Assembly (NCBI RefSeq): GCF_042477335.2
Contig: NC_091247.1
Span: 13,431,001 to 13,495,000, forward strand
DNA: 64,000 bases
Source: Ovis canadensis
Lineage: Eukaryota; Chordata; Mammalia; Artiodactyla; Bovidae
Direction of reading: 5' to 3'
Shown: positions 22,884 through 34,137 of the stretch, piece after piece
How positions within the stretch are numbered: position 1 is the first letter of the stretch
Layout of the letters: every line of letters begins with the position of its first letter
Made by a program: the position numbers and the translations under genes
Notes under the pieces: generated by a model
What the model was told of the DNA's origin: nothing
Database searches by the model: none
The model's input: the letters and a program-made list of their open reading frames with translations, nothing else

Positions 22884-23828
22884 ATGGAAAGACTCAACCA
22901 AACCAGCAGTGTCTCTGAGTTCATCCTCCTGGGACTCTCCTCACGGCCTGAGGACCAGAAGCCACTCTTCAGCCTCTTCCTCATCATGTACCTGGTCACC
23001 ATTACAGGGAACCTGCTCATCATCCTGGCCATCCGCTCTGACCCCCAACTGCACACCCCCATGTATTTCTTCTTGAGTGTCCTGTCTTTCACTGACATTT
23101 GCTTCACAACAACCATTGTCCCCAGGATGCTGGTGAACTTCCTGTCACATAAGACCATCTCCTATGCTGGGTGCCTTACCCAGATGTATTTCATATATGC
23201 TCTGGGCAACACTGACAGCTGCCTTCTGGCAGTCATGGCCTTTGACCGCTATGTGGCCATCTGTGACCCCTTCCACTATGTCACCACCATGAGCCACTGC
23301 CACTGTGTCCTGATGGTGGCCTTCTCCTGCTCATTGCCTCATTTCCACTCACTCCTACACACACTTCTGCTGAATCAGCTCACCTTCTGTGACTCTAATA
23401 TTATCCATAACTTTCTCTGCGACCTCAGCCCTCTGATAAAATTGTCCTGCTCCCCCACATTTGTCAATGAAATTGTGATATTGATAGAAGGATCTTTTAT
23501 TTTAGTGACCCCTTTCCTATGCATTACTTTCTCTTATATACAAATCCTCATTGCAGTTCTTAAAATTCCCTCAGCTGCAGGAAAACGCAAAGCCTTCTCC
23601 ACGTGTGGCTCCCACCTCACTGTGGTAACACTCTTTTATGGAAGCATCTTCTATGTCTATTTACAGCCTGTGTCCACCTACACTGTCAAGGACCACATGG
23701 CAACAATTGTCTACACAGTTCTGTCCTCCATGCTCAATCCTTTTATCTACAGCCTAAGAAACAAAGACCTGAAACAGGGTCTGAGGAAGCTGGTGGGCAG
23801 GAGGAAACCCCAGGCAGCACCCTCTTGA
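22884..23828 (+). CDS. OR1L8: Olfactory receptor, OR1L8-like, copy 2 (intact, 314 aa)
   Basis: Second intact odorant receptor with the same layout as copy 1: NQT at 5-7, GN at 42-43, PMYFFLS at 59-65, Cys97, DRY at 121-123, SY at 217-218, KAFSTC at 236-241, NPFIY at 285-289, stop after 314 codons. By manual count it differs from copy 1 at about 34 residues (about 89% identity), mostly in the N-terminus, the second extracellular loop (TFCDSNIIHNFLCD) and TM5. Within TM2-TM3 the two are identical over 150 nucleotides. At residue 220, where copy 1 has Arg (CGA), this copy has Gln (CAA). The ATG at 22884 follows an acceptor-like AG by 10 bases. It may bind a different ligand range from copy 1, but that cannot be told here. 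Confidence 0.93.
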   Translation: MERLNQTSSVSEFILLGLSSRPEDQKPLFSLFLIMYLVTITGNLLIILAIRSDPQLHTPMYFFLSVLSFTDICFTTTIVPRMLVNFLSHKTISYAGCLTQMYFIYALGNTDSCLLAVMAFDRYVAICDPFHYVTTMSHCHCVLMVAFSCSLPHFHSLLHTLLLNQLTFCDSNIIHNFLCDLSPLIKLSCSPTFVNEIVILIEGSFILVTPFLCITFSYIQILIAVLKIPSAAGKRKAFSTCGSHLTVVTLFYGSIFYVYLQPVSTYTVKDHMATIVYTVLSSMLNPFIYSLRNKDLKQGLRKLVGRRKPQAAPS

Positions 23829-24074
23829 TGTATACACAAAGGAATCGTCCCCATCTGAATCTGGTTTCTACTGGCTCTTGGTGATCAAGCAAGCTCTTGG
23901 AGATTAGCACTTTTAACCCATGTAGGGCAAGGTATTGTGGGCATTTACATACTTTGCTGATGGCCTATTAATTGTAATTAAATCATGATCCTTCCCCCAA
24001 CTATTTCTCCTCTTTTCTACAAAGAGTCATCACATTGCCTCTTTCAAATGCTGCTTTAACCTAATCCTTTTCCC

Positions 24075-24280
24075 ACACTGGGCAGGTGGCTCAAACAATA
24101 GAGAATCTGCCTGCAATGCAAGAGACTCAGGTTCAATCCCTAAGTCGGGAAGATCCCCTGGAGAAGGAAATGACAACCCACTCCAGCATTCTTGCCTGGA
24201 GAATTCCATGAACAGAAGAGCCTGGCGGGCTACTGTGCATGGGGTCACAAAGAATCGGACACAGCGATTAACTTTCATTT
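24075..24280 (+). mobile_element. Bov-tA SINE, + strand
   Basis: tRNA-like head (GGTTCAATCCCTAAGTCGGG) followed by the BovA body. It splits 3' flank DNA that is continuous in duplicons 1 and 3 (the CCTTTTC...ATATTTCC region). Confidence 0.88.
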
Positions 24281-24489
24281 TTCCCACATAGATTTCCGGA
24301 ACTAGTTTCTCTCTTTTATTAAGAATTATCTCCAAAATCCTTCAAATTCAGTATACTGCTAAAACAAATAAGTTCTTAATTTGTAGCTGTTGACTGTCTT
24401 TGAAAATGTTTAAAAGAAGGAGAATGAAAGGAGAGGAGGGAAAGGAGAAGAGGATGGAGGGATGCATTTCAGCTAATTTTCTCATTTGA

Positions 24490-24692
24490 GGACTTTTTTT
24501 AATAAAATTTATTTTTATTATTTTTTTAATTTTTATTTTTACTTTATTTTACTTTACAATACTGTATTTGTTTTGCCATACATTGACATGAATCCTCCAT
24601 GGGTGTACATGCGTTCCCAAACATGAACCCCCCTCCCACCTCCCTTCCCATAATATCTCTCTGGGTCATCCCCGTGCACCAGCCCCAAGCAT
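24490..24692 (-). mobile_element. L1 3' UTR fragment, - strand, with TSD
   Basis: T-rich tail, then reverse L1 3' UTR to CCAGCCCCAAGCATG. The word GAGGACTTTT flanks both sides (about 24487 and 24693), a target duplication. Confidence 0.87.
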
Positions 24693-25675
24693 GAGGACTT
24701 TTATAACCCCTTATTTTTCTCCTTCAAAACTTCTTCTTTTTTAAATACTAAGTTTTCAAGTTTAGAATTCTCATCTTTCTATCCTTCCTTCATTACATTG
24801 CTGTAGCTTAGTTTCCATTTCTTTTTTTTTAACAGACAATTGAAAATGTTAATAGTCTGAAAGAACAAGAATCAAGGGTGGTGACTTTAAAATATCCATT
24901 CCATAGTGGGGTGTTGAAATCTTTCTTGTCTCTATCTATCCCTAAAGCTGTATGTTTAAAATATGATTTAAGACTGTATTCTAGAGACTTCAGCACTCAA
25001 ATGTCTAACTGAAGGAATATTATCATAAGTGTATACTGAGTACTGAGATTTTATTTAGTCAGTCTCAGTTTATAACAGATAAAAATTGGCAAAAACCTAA
25101 AACTCTACTAATAAGAAATAAGAAAATTGTGTTTTTTAATGTAAAATGTAACAGTTTTCAAAAGGCTGCAAAAATGAAACATCTCTATTATGTTCTTGAA
25201 ATGTCATTAAGTAGAAAAAATTAAGTATAACAAAGTATAAAAGGATGAATACACTATAGTTTTTAAAATTATATGATATATATTTGTATAGTCACTGAAA
25301 TAAAAATGGAAATGTGAAAGAAGGCAAGGACTGAGCGGGAGAGAAATTCCACTTCTTGGTACATATTTTTAATGTTTGAACTTCTTCAAATACATATTTA
25401 TAGCACATGGGATTTAAAAGTATTAATAAATTACATGACCTAGGCAATGATGAAAGACTTTCTTTGTAAGATACCAGCTGGAAAAAAACTTTCTTGCAAA
25501 TCTGAAAAACATCATTGCATGGCTCCTTCATTTAAATCACAATTTCATAGAATATGCTATTCTTGGTACCAAAACTTCTGATACTTTAAAGACATATTTC
25601 ACTGTTCTAAGGCATGAAGTGTTTTTGGTGAAAAACAAAGATTTTTCTAATGTGTTCTTTGTGATCACCTCCCCT

Positions 25676-25952
25676 GCTGCTGCTGCTGCTAAGTCGCTTC
25701 AGTCGTGTCCGACTCTGTGCGACCCCGTAGATGGCAGCCCACCAGGCTCCCCCGTCCCTGGGATTCTCCAGGCAAGAACACTGGAGTGGGTTGCCATTTC
25801 CTTCTCCAACGCATGAAAGTGAAAAGTGAAAGTGAAGTTGCTCAGTCGTATCCGACTCTTAGCGACCCCATGGACTGCAGCCTACCAGGCTCGTCCATCC
25901 ATGGGATTTTCCAGGCAAGAGTACTGGAGTGGGGTGCCATTGCCTTCTCTGG
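25676..25952 (-). mobile_element. Bov-A2 SINE (dimer), - strand
   Basis: Two BovA monomers in tandem after a (CTG)n start: CTGCTGCTGCTGCTAAGTCG, a first unit ending AACGCATGAAAGTGAAAAGT, and a second unit ending GGTGCCATTGCCTTCTC. The word GATCACCTCCCCT occurs on both sides (25663 and 25953), a clear target-site duplication. Confidence 0.92.
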
Positions 25953-26137
25953 ATCACCTCCCCTAACCACAGTTTATAGATACCCTATACCAAATACAGC
26001 CATGGTGCCACTGTTTTGGCTTTAGGGGAGCAGATTCGAGTCCACACAGTATACACCAAATGTGTGTAAAGGTCATTGTCTTTGGAAATAAGTCAATTCT
26101 AAAACTGAATGGAAATGAGAATGGCCTGGATCAGCCA

Positions 26138-26341
26138 TGAAGTGTTAGACACTCAGTCATGTCCGACTCTTTGCAACCCCATGGACTGTAACCGCCAGTC
26201 TCCTCCATCCTTGGGATTTTCCAGGCAAGAGCACTGGAATGGGGCTTTCTTCTCCAGGGGACCTTGCTGACCAACGTCTCGAACTTGGATCTCCTGCATT
26301 GCAGGCAGACTCTTACCATCTGAGCCACCAAGGAAGCCCAT
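26138..26341 (-). mobile_element. Bov-tA SINE, - strand
   Basis: Reverse complement of Bov-tA, with the head at the right (GAGCCACCAAGGAAGCCC). Duplicon 3 has no SINE at this point but a BovB (39450-39933) close by. Confidence 0.88.
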
Positions 26342-26696
26342 AAAATCCTGAACAAAAATCACAAAGTTGGAGAACACACATTAAAAAATTTCAAGATGTA
26401 CTACAAAGGTGAAGTAATTAGTATGTGTAACATTTGTATAGGAAAATATATATACAGCAATGTAAAGAATAGAAGGCCTAGAAATAAATCTTTATTAATA
26501 TAATCATTTCATTTTGGGCAAAGTGGTAACATAATTTAAAGAGGAGAGTAGGACCCATTGAGTACGTTAAGTTGGAGCAACTGGTTATACACATATACTA
26601 TGTCTCATATTAAATATAAAGCATAAGAACCATGTGAACATCTCAATAGATCCAAAAAAAGCTTCTGACAAAAGTCTTCATTCATTTATGATTCAG

Positions 26697-27672
26697 TTCA
26701 GTTCAGTAGCTCAGTCATGTCTGACTCTTTGTGACCCCATGAATCGCAGTACGCCAGGCCTCCCTGTCCATCACCAACTCCTGGAGTTCACTCAAACTCA
26801 TGTCCAACGAGTCGGTGATGCCATCCAGCCATCTCATGCTCTGTCATCCCCTTCTCCTCCTGCCCCCAACCCCTCCCAGCATCAGAGTCTTTTGCAATGA
26901 GTCAACTCTTCACATGAGGTGGCCAAAGTATTGGAGTTTCAGCTTCAGCATCAGTCCTTCCAATGAACACCCAGGACTGATTTCCTTCAGAATGGACTGG
27001 TTGGATCTCCTTGCATCCAAGGGACTCTCAAGAGTCTCTCTTGTGGACTCTGTGGGAGAGGAAGAGGTTGGAATGATTTGGGAGAATGGCATTGAAACAT
27101 GTATGATATCACATATAAAACGAATCGCCAGTCCAGGTTCGATGCATCATACTGGATGCTTGGGGCTGGTGCACTGGGATGACCCAGAGCGATGGTACAG
27201 GGAGGGAGGAGGGAAGGGGGTTCAGAATGCGGAACACGTGTATACCTGTGGCAGATTCATATTAATGTATGGCAAAACCAACACAATATTGTAAAGTAAT
27301 TAGCCTCCAATTAAAATAAATAAATTTATATAAAAAGAAAAATTAAAAATATATATATACTATTCTAATTATGAGCAAAAAAATAAAAGAGAAAGTCTTC
27401 TCCAACACCACAGTTCAAAAGCATCAATTCTTTTGCGCTCAGTTTTCTTCACAGTCCAACTTTCACACCCATACATGACTACTGGAAAAACCATAGCCTT
27501 GACTAGATGGACCTTTGTTGGCAAAGTAATGTCTCTGCTTTTTAATATGCTATCTAGGTTGGTCATAACTTTCCTTCCAAGGAGTAAGCGTCTTTTAATT
27601 TCATGGCTGCAATCACCATCTGCAATGATTTTGGAGCCCAGAAAAATAAATTCTGACACTATTTCCACTTAA
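26697..27672 (-). mobile_element. BovB LINE 3' part, - strand, split by an L1 3' end
   Basis: Antisense BovB in two pieces, 26697-27037 and 27391-27672. The reverse frame 27369-27668 reads SEFIFLGSKIIADGDCSHEI, later CESWTVKKTERKRIDAFELW. The two pieces join into normal BovB order when 27038-27390 is removed. Confidence 0.85.
27038..27390 (+). mobile_element. L1 3' UTR insert inside BovB, + strand
   Basis: Ruminant L1 3' UTR (GGATGATTTGGGAGAATGGC-type words, here with single changes) ending in an A-rich tail near 27355. About 25 bases and a second A tract follow before BovB resumes. BovB words around AGTCT flank it. Confidence 0.8.
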
Positions 27673-27737
27673 AAAGCTATAAACAAGATCAGTATCGAGG
27701 GAACATACCTCAACATAATAAAATAAAATATTGGGAA

Positions 27738-27915
27738 ACATTAAGGGCAGGAGGAGACGAGGGTGACAGAGGATGAGATGGTTGGATGGCATCATCTACA
27801 CAACGGGCACGAGTATGAGCAAACTCTGAGTGAAGAACAGGGAAGCCTGGCACACTGCAGTTTATGGAATTGCAAAGAGTCAGACACAACGTAGCAACTG
27901 AACAACAACAGTGGC
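27738..27915 (+). mobile_element. BovB 3' end fragment, + strand
   Basis: From AGGGCAGGAGGAGACGAGGG through GAGATGGTTGGATGGCATCA to the terminal CAACTGAACAACAACA. Inserted in the old L1. Confidence 0.82.
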
Positions 27916-28215
27916 AAACTGACAGACAATCACACACTCAGTGACGAAAAGCAGAAAACATTTCCTTGAAGATTCCAAACAAGATGTAATGGATCTTGAT
28001 GTAAGGATGCCCAGTCTTCCCACGTTTATTCAACATAGTATTGGAAGGTCCTACGCACAGCAGTCAGAAAAGAAAAAGAAATAAAAGGAATTCAAATTGC
28101 AAAAGAAGTAAAACTGTCACTGTTTGCAGATGACAAGACACAATATGTAGAAAATCCTAATGAAACTACGAAAAAACTGCTAGAACTAATACATGAATTC
28201 AGTAAATTTATAATA

Positions 28216-28863
28216 CTGTATGATATCACTCATATATGAAATCTAAAGAATCAACAAACTAGTGAAAAAAGCAAAAAAGAAGCACACTTACAGATATCCC
28301 AAAAGAACTAGTAGCTACCAGTGCAGAGAGAGAAATGGGGAGGAGAAGTATAGAGATGAAGATTTTTAAAGGGTTATTATGGAATTATATGAAATCATGT
28401 ACATGAAACTTTTGAAATTTGTAAAGCACTATAGACTCAAAAGAATCTTTCATTGAACAAAAAAAAGAAAGCTAAATGAAACAATTTTCCCTAAGGAAAA
28501 GAACACACTCAGAGAAAGACAAATACTGTATGATATCACTTATATGTGATTATAAAAAATAAAACAAATTATTGAAAATAACAAAAAAAAGAAACAGACT
28601 CACAGTTACAAAGAATCTATAGGTTAGCAGCAAGGAGAGAGTAGGTGAGGACTAAGACAGGTGTAGAGAATTAAGAGAAACAAAACCACTATGTAGAAAA
28701 AAAATAACCTACAAGATATATTGTTCAGACAGGTATTATACCCAATATTTTATAACTATAAATGGAGGATAACCATTAAAAATTGTGAATGACTATGTTT
28801 ACAAAGCAAGATAGCTACTGAATGACACATGGGGAAAACGCTGGGCTCAGAAAGATTCCTCCG
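28216..28863 (+). mobile_element. Old L1 3' end (duplicon 3 start)
   Basis: Diverged L1 3' sequence matching 9700-10300 and 17590-18085, for example GAAATCATGTACATGAAACT near 28390. No open frame. Confidence 0.65.
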
Positions 28864-28867
28864 CAGG

Positions 28868-29452
28868 TTCAGTTCAGTTCCGTTGCTCAGTCGTGTCCGA
28901 CTCTTTGCAACCCCATGAATCGCAGCACGCCAGGCCTCCCTGTCCATCACCAACTCCCAGAGTTCACTCAGACTCACATCCATCAACTCAGTGATGCCAT
29001 CCAGCCATCTCATCCTCTGTCATCCCCTTCTCCTCCTGCCCTCAATCCCTCCCAGCATCAGAGTCTTTTCCAATGAGTCAACACTTCGCATGAGGTGGCC
29101 AAAGTACTGGAGTTTCAGCTTTAGCATCATTCCTTCCAAAGAAATCCCAGGGCTGATCTCCTTCAGAATGGACTGGTTAGATCTCCTTGCAGCCCAAGGG
29201 GCTCTCAAGAGTCTTCTCCAACACCACAGTTCAAAAGCATCAATTCTTCGGCACTCAGCCTTCTTCACAGTCCAACTCTCACATCCATACATGACCACAG
29301 GAAAAACCATAGCCTTGACTAGATGGGCCTTAGTCGGCAAAGTAATGTCTCTGCTTTTGAATATGCTGTCTAGATTGGTCATAACTTTTCTTCCAAGGAG
29401 TAAGCGTCTTTTAATTTCATGGCTGCAATCACCATCTGCAGTGATTTTGGTA
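28868..29452 (-). mobile_element. BovB-derived ART2A-like element, - strand
   Basis: About 585 bp of antisense BovB, from the GGTTCAGTTCAGTTCCGTTG terminus to the GCAGTGATTTTGG start. The reverse frame 29020-29382 reads a continuous BovB C-terminus (MTNLDSIFKSRDITLPTKAH, later MYGCESWTVKKAECRRIDAF). Little decayed, so young. Confidence 0.9.
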
Positions 29453-29659
29453 GGACAGCATAAAACTTGGTCCCTCTACCTCAGAAAGGAAATCTTATTC
29501 AAAAGGCATGGTTGGGCAAAACTTTTGCATACTGAAGTGCTAAGGGAAAAAGGGCAGAAATGAAGAGATGTTTGCTGGAAAATGAGCAAGGTTGTTTCAT
29601 GTCATCTTAATTTTTTCAGCAACACTTTGAGATGAGTTTTCTTCAATCAAATTGTCTTC

Positions 29660-31942
29660 TCTCAGACACATGTACCCCAGTGTTCATTGCAGCACTGTTT
29701 ACAATAGCTAGGACATGGAAGCAACCTAGATGTCTATCAGCAGATGAATGGATAAGAGAGTTGTGGTGCATATACACCATGGAATATTATTCAGCTATAA
29801 AAAGGAATAACATTTGAGTCAGTTCTAACGAGGTGGAATGGCATGGATCACAAATGGTATGGACCTAACAGAAGCAGAAGATATTAAGAAGAGGTGGCAA
29901 GAATGAACAGAAGAACCATACAAAAAAGATCTTCATGACCCAGATAATCATGATGCTGTGATCACTCACCTAGAGCCAGACATCCTGGAATGTGAAATCA
30001 GGTGGGCCTTAGGAAGCATCACTATGAACAAAGCTAGTGGAGGTGATGGAATTCCAGTTGAGCTATTTCAAATCCTAAAAGATGGTGCTGTGAAAGTGCT
30101 GCCAGCAAATTTGGAAAACTCAGCAGTGGCCACAGGACTGGAAAAGGTCAGTTTTCATTCCAATTCCAAAGAAAGGCAATGCCAAAGAATGCTCAAAATA
30201 CTGCACAACTGCACTCATCTCACACACTAGTAAAGTAATGCTCAAAATTCTCCAAGCCAGGCTTCAGCAATAGGTGAACCATGAACTTCCTGATGTTCAA
30301 GCTGGTTTTAGAAAACTCAGAGGAAACAGATCAAATTGCTAACATCTGCTGGATCATCGAAAAAGCGAGAGAGTTCCAGAAAAACATCTATTTCTGCTTT
30401 ATTGACTATGCCAAAGCCTTTGACTGTGTGGATCACAAGAAACTGTGGAAAATTCTGAAAGACATGGGAATACCAGACCACCTGACCTCCCTCTTGAGAA
30501 ATCTGTGTGCAGGTCAGGAAGCAACAGTTAGAACTGGACATGGAACAACAGATAGGAAATAGGAAAAGGAGTACGTCAAATAGGAAAAGGAGTACGTCAA
30601 GGCTGTATATTGTCATCCTGCTTATTTAACTTCTATGCAGAGTACATCATGAGAAATGCTGGGCTGGAAAAAGCACAAGCTGGAATCAAGATTTCTGGGA
30701 GAAATATCAATAACCTCAGATATGCAGATGACACCACCCTTATGGCAAAAAGTGAAGAAGAACTAAAGAGCCTTTTGATGAAAGTGAAAGAGGAGAGCAA
30801 AAAAGTTGGCTTAAAGCTCAACATTCAGAAAACAAAGATCATGGCATCCGGTCCCATCACTTCATGACAAATAGATGGGGAAACAGTGGCTGACTTTATT
30901 TTTCTGGGTTCCAAAATCACGGCAGCCATTAAATTAAAAGACACTTACTCCTTGGAAGGAAATTTATGACCAACCTAGACAGCATATTAAAAAGCAGAGA
31001 CATTACTTTGCCAACAAAGGTCCTTCTTGTCAAGGCTATGGTTTTTCCAGTAGTCATGTATAGGTGTGAGAGCTGGACTATAAAGAAAGCTGAGCACCGA
31101 AGAACTGATGCTTTTGAACTGTGGTGTTGGAGAAGACTCTTGGGAGTCCCTTGGGTTGCAAGGAGATCCAACCAGTCCTTCCTAAAGGAAATCGGTCCTG
31201 AATGTTCATTGGAAGGACTGATGCTGAAGCTGAAACTCAATGCTTTGGCCACCTGATGTGAAGAGCTGACTCACTTGAAAAGACCATGATGCTGGGAAAG
31301 ATTGAAGGTGGAAGGAGAAGGGGATGACAGAGGATGAGATGGTTGGATGACATCACCAACTCAATGGACATGAGTTTGGGTAAACTCCCAGAGTTGGTGA
31401 TGGACAGGGAGCCCTGGCATGCTGCAGTTCATGGGGATGCAGAGTCAGACACAACTGAGACACTGAATTGAACTGAACTGAATGAGGTGGATGAACCTGG
31501 ATCATATTATACAGAGTGAAGTAAGTCAGAAAGAGAAACATGAATACATTATATTAATGCATATATATGGAATTTAGAAAGATGGTAACGACAACCCTAT
31601 ATGCAAGGCAGCAAAAAAGACACAGATGTAAAGAACAGACTTCGGGGACTATGTGGGAGAAGGCAAGGATGGGATGATTTGGGACAATAGCACTGAAACA
31701 TGGATATTACCATATGTAAAATAGATAACCAGTGCAAGTCCGATGCATGGAGCAGGGCCCTCAGAGCTGGTGCTCTGAGACAACCCAGAGGAATGAGGTG
31801 GGGAGCGGGGTGGGAGAGGCTTCAGGACGGGGGGCACATGTGAACCTGTGGCTGATTCATACCAGTGTCTGGCAAAAACCACCACAATACTGTAAAGTAA
31901 TTAACCTCCAATTAAAATGAATCAATTAATTATTTTTAAAAG
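29660..31942 (+). mobile_element. L1 3' end, split by BovB
   Basis: 29660-29838 encodes [20 protein letters not shown] through [12 protein letters not shown]. 31479-31942 resumes with the final codons, the ruminant L1 3' UTR and an A-rich tail. GAGGTGGA words stand at both junctions (about 29831 and 31483), a short target duplication for the BovB inserted between. Confidence 0.87.
29839..31478 (+). mobile_element. BovB LINE with RT domain, + strand, 5'-truncated
   Basis: About 1.64 kb covering the RT domain to the 3' end. Visible blocks: LEPDILECEIRWALGSITMN and GGDGIPVELFQ (29958-30060), DQIANICWIIEKAREFQKNI then FIDYAKAFDCVDHKKLWKIL (30281-30562), and the catalytic YADD at 30721-30732. The C-terminal region reads MTNLDSILKSRDITLPTKV, then AFELWCWRRLLGVPW. 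Several frameshifts and stops separate these. A 21-base word ending in GGAGTACGTCAA is repeated head to tail near 30555-30600, inside the block that normally reads GKGVRQGC. Confidence 0.92.
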
Positions 31943-31949
31943 GGGAAAA

Positions 31950-32236
31950 ATGTCTTCTTTCACAAAATTGAAAGGCAGAAATATCGTGCAGATGAAGGAA
32001 CAAGGTAAAAACCCTCAAGGCCAAAAAAAACGAAGAGGAAAAAGGAAACTACTGGTAAAAGAATACAGAGTGATGATAGTAAAAATGATCCAAAATCTCA
32101 AAAATAAAATGGAGAAAATGCACGAATTATTTAACAAGTTAAGTAGGACCTAGAAGAAATACAGCATAAACAGTGTTGAGCAACACAATTACTGAAATTA
32201 AAAATACTCTAGAAGGAATCAATAGCAGAATAATTG
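31950..32236 (+). mobile_element. Old L1 fragment, ORF1-region like
   Basis: Contains GAGCAACACAATTACTGAAA and TAGAAGGAATCAATAGCAGA, words typical of the L1 ORF1 coiled-coil region (TITEIKNTLEGINSRI when translated). Directly followed by L1 3'-type sequence at 32237-32530. Confidence 0.65.
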
Positions 32237-32530
32237 AGGTACTATGTTGTACACCTGAAACTTACATGCTATTGTACATCAACTATACCTCAATTTAAAA
32301 AAAAAATTTTTTTTAAGACAGTTACTGAGAGAGAAGATTTAAAAGTTCTCGCTGAAACAAATGAATACATTTTAACTATGTGGGTTTATGGATATGCTGT
32401 TAACTAACATTATTGTTGAAATCACTGTGCAATAAATATGCCCATAAATTCATTGTGTTGTATACCATAAGCTTACACAATGTTATGTCAATCATCTCAG
32501 TAAAGCTGGAAATTGGTTAAGAACTACTTA
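32237..32530 (+). mobile_element. Old L1 3' scraps (duplicon-internal)
   Basis: TATTGTACATCAACTATACC and later AATCATCTCAGTAAAGCTGG match 18060-18500 in duplicon 2. Confidence 0.6.
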
Positions 32531-32805
32531 TTAGATGAATGAATAGAAACAACAGCAACACGAAAACCACATAAGAGTAAGCACAAGAGGCAGGACTGAA
32601 GCCCAGGGCTTTCTGTCTCTATAGTACTTATTCTTAATATGTAGACTGAAATTCTTTAATTAAATTCAGAGCTAAAGAAGAAGACACAGATGTTTTGTGT
32701 GAGACAGTGCTTTATTCTGATCAGCAGCAAAATGTTTCACATTTCCTATAACGTTGTGGATGATGTTTACAATAACACACAATATTTCCAGTATAAAACT
32801 CAAAA

Positions 32806-33912
32806 CCCCTTCATGGATCACAGCCTTGTCATGGTGAAGGGGCTTGAGTAATCCAGTGAAGCTATGAGCCAAGCAATTAGGTCCACCCAAGACAGAGGGG
32901 TCATAGTGGAGAGTTCTGACAAAACATGGTCCACTAAAAAGGGAATGGCAAACCACTCCAGTATGCATGCTGCGAGAAACCTCGTAAACAGTATGAAAAG
33001 GCAAAAAGATATGGTACCAAAAGATAAGCCCACCAGGTTGGAAGCTGTCCAATATGCTACTGGGGAAGAGCAGAGGGCAACTACTAATAGCTCCAGAAGG
33101 AATGACATGGCTGGGCCAAAGTAGAAACAACACTCAGTTGTGGATGTGTCTGGTGGTAAAAGTCCAATGCTATAAACAGCAAAATTGCATAGGAACCTGG
33201 AATGTCAGGTCCATTAATCAAGGTAAATTGGACTTGGTCAAAGAGGAGTTGGCAACGATGAACACTGACATCTTAGGAATCAGTGAACTAAAATGGGCAG
33301 GAAAGGGTGAATTTTGGAAGCAGTAACAGATTTTACCTTTCTGGCATCCAAAATCACTGCAGACAGTGACTGCAGCCATAAAATTAAAGGACACTTGCCC
33401 CTTGGAAGGAAAGATATGACAAATCTAGACAGCATATTAAAAAGCAAAGACATCATTTTGCCAACAAAAGGTCATATAGTCAAAGCTATGGTTTTTCCAG
33501 TAGTCATGTATAGATGTGAGAGTTGGACCATAAAGTTGAACACTAAAGAATTAATGCTCTCAACTTGGGGTGGTAGAGAAGACTCTTGAGAGTCCCTTAG
33601 ACAGCAAGGAGATCAACCAGTCAATTCCAAAGGAAATCACCCTGAATATTCATTGAAAGGACTGATACTGCAGCTCTAGTACTTTGGCCACCTGATGTGA
33701 AGAGCTGATTTATTAGGAAAGACCCTGATGCTGGAAAAGATTGAAGGTAGGAGGAGAAGAGGGTGGCAGAGGATGAGATGGCTGGATGACATCACCAACT
33801 CAATGGATATGAATTTGAGTAAGATAGTGAGATAGTGAAGGACTAAGGAGTCTGCTGTGCTGCAGTCCATGGGGTCGCGGAGTCGGACATGACTTAGTGA
33901 CTAAACAACAAG
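32806..33912 (+). mobile_element. Internally deleted BovB with both ends, + strand
   Basis: It begins with BovB 5' sequence (CATGGATCACAGCCTTGTCA). It encodes the start of the endonuclease (NCIGTWNVRSINQGKLDLVK, then ILGISELKWAG, about 33183-33310). At about 33315 it jumps to the C-terminal part (DFTFLASKITADSDCSHKIK) and ends with a BovB 3' terminus near 33912. Most of the endonuclease and the entire RT core are missing, which leaves a non-autonomous copy of about 1.1 kb. Confidence 0.87.
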
Positions 33913-33959
33913 ATACTCTAAAAGAAATTGTATCTCACGTTTTGGTGTCAGAAAGAGCT

Positions 33960-34060
33960 GTTATGCTCATTTTAAGATGAAGACACTGAGACTCATAGAG
34001 GCTAAGTAACTTCTAAAAAGCAACTAACTACAAAGTGGCCAGGCCAGCATGCTAATAAAT
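33960..34060 (-). mobile_element. MIR SINE fragment, - strand
   Basis: AAGATGAAGACACTGAGACTC then AGGCTAAGTAACTT, the reverse MIR core. Paralogous to 19060-19140. Confidence 0.7.
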
Positions 34061-34137
34061 AGTATCTGTTTCCTCAACACTTAACCTCAAAATACTGCTC
34101 TGAGACTGAACTCTGAAATACATTTTGTCTGAAAGTA

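Larger units (their letters stand above)
17590..26630 (+). repeat. OR1L8 duplicon 2
   Basis: Second duplicon and the most complete by content. It holds an old L1 3' end (17600-18085), a block around 18380-18640, the 5' exon-like block (about 19500-19950), about 2.9 kb of upstream DNA, the OR gene, and 3' flank to about 26630, where an L1 interrupts it. It is colinear with duplicon 3 across blocks such as GATGTTTTATGTGAGACAGT at 18900, against GATGTTTTGTGTGAGACAGT at 32690. Confidence 0.8.
26630..28215 (+). mobile_element. Old L1 ORF2 fragment, heavily interrupted
   Basis: L1 ORF2 pieces in order: HVNISIDPKKASDK (26635-26696), GTYLNIIK-like (about 27673-27737) and RT sequence with FADD near 28122 (27916-28215, ending [11 protein letters not shown]). 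BovB fragments, one of which carries a younger L1 3' end, separate them. More diverged than the L1 at 1-6652. Confidence 0.8.

Noticed and set aside
22631-23158. 175-codon open frame on the - strand
   Set aside because: Shadow of OR copy 2. The same antisense frame appears over the other OR copies because the coding strands are conserved.
25676-25952. Regular repeated units resembling a CRISPR-like or satellite array
   Set aside because: A two-unit Bov-A2 SINE with a target duplication; no further units and no spacers.
28991-29563. 190-codon open frame on the + strand
   Set aside because: It is the antisense of a young BovB C-terminus; the opposite strand reads the true BovB protein.
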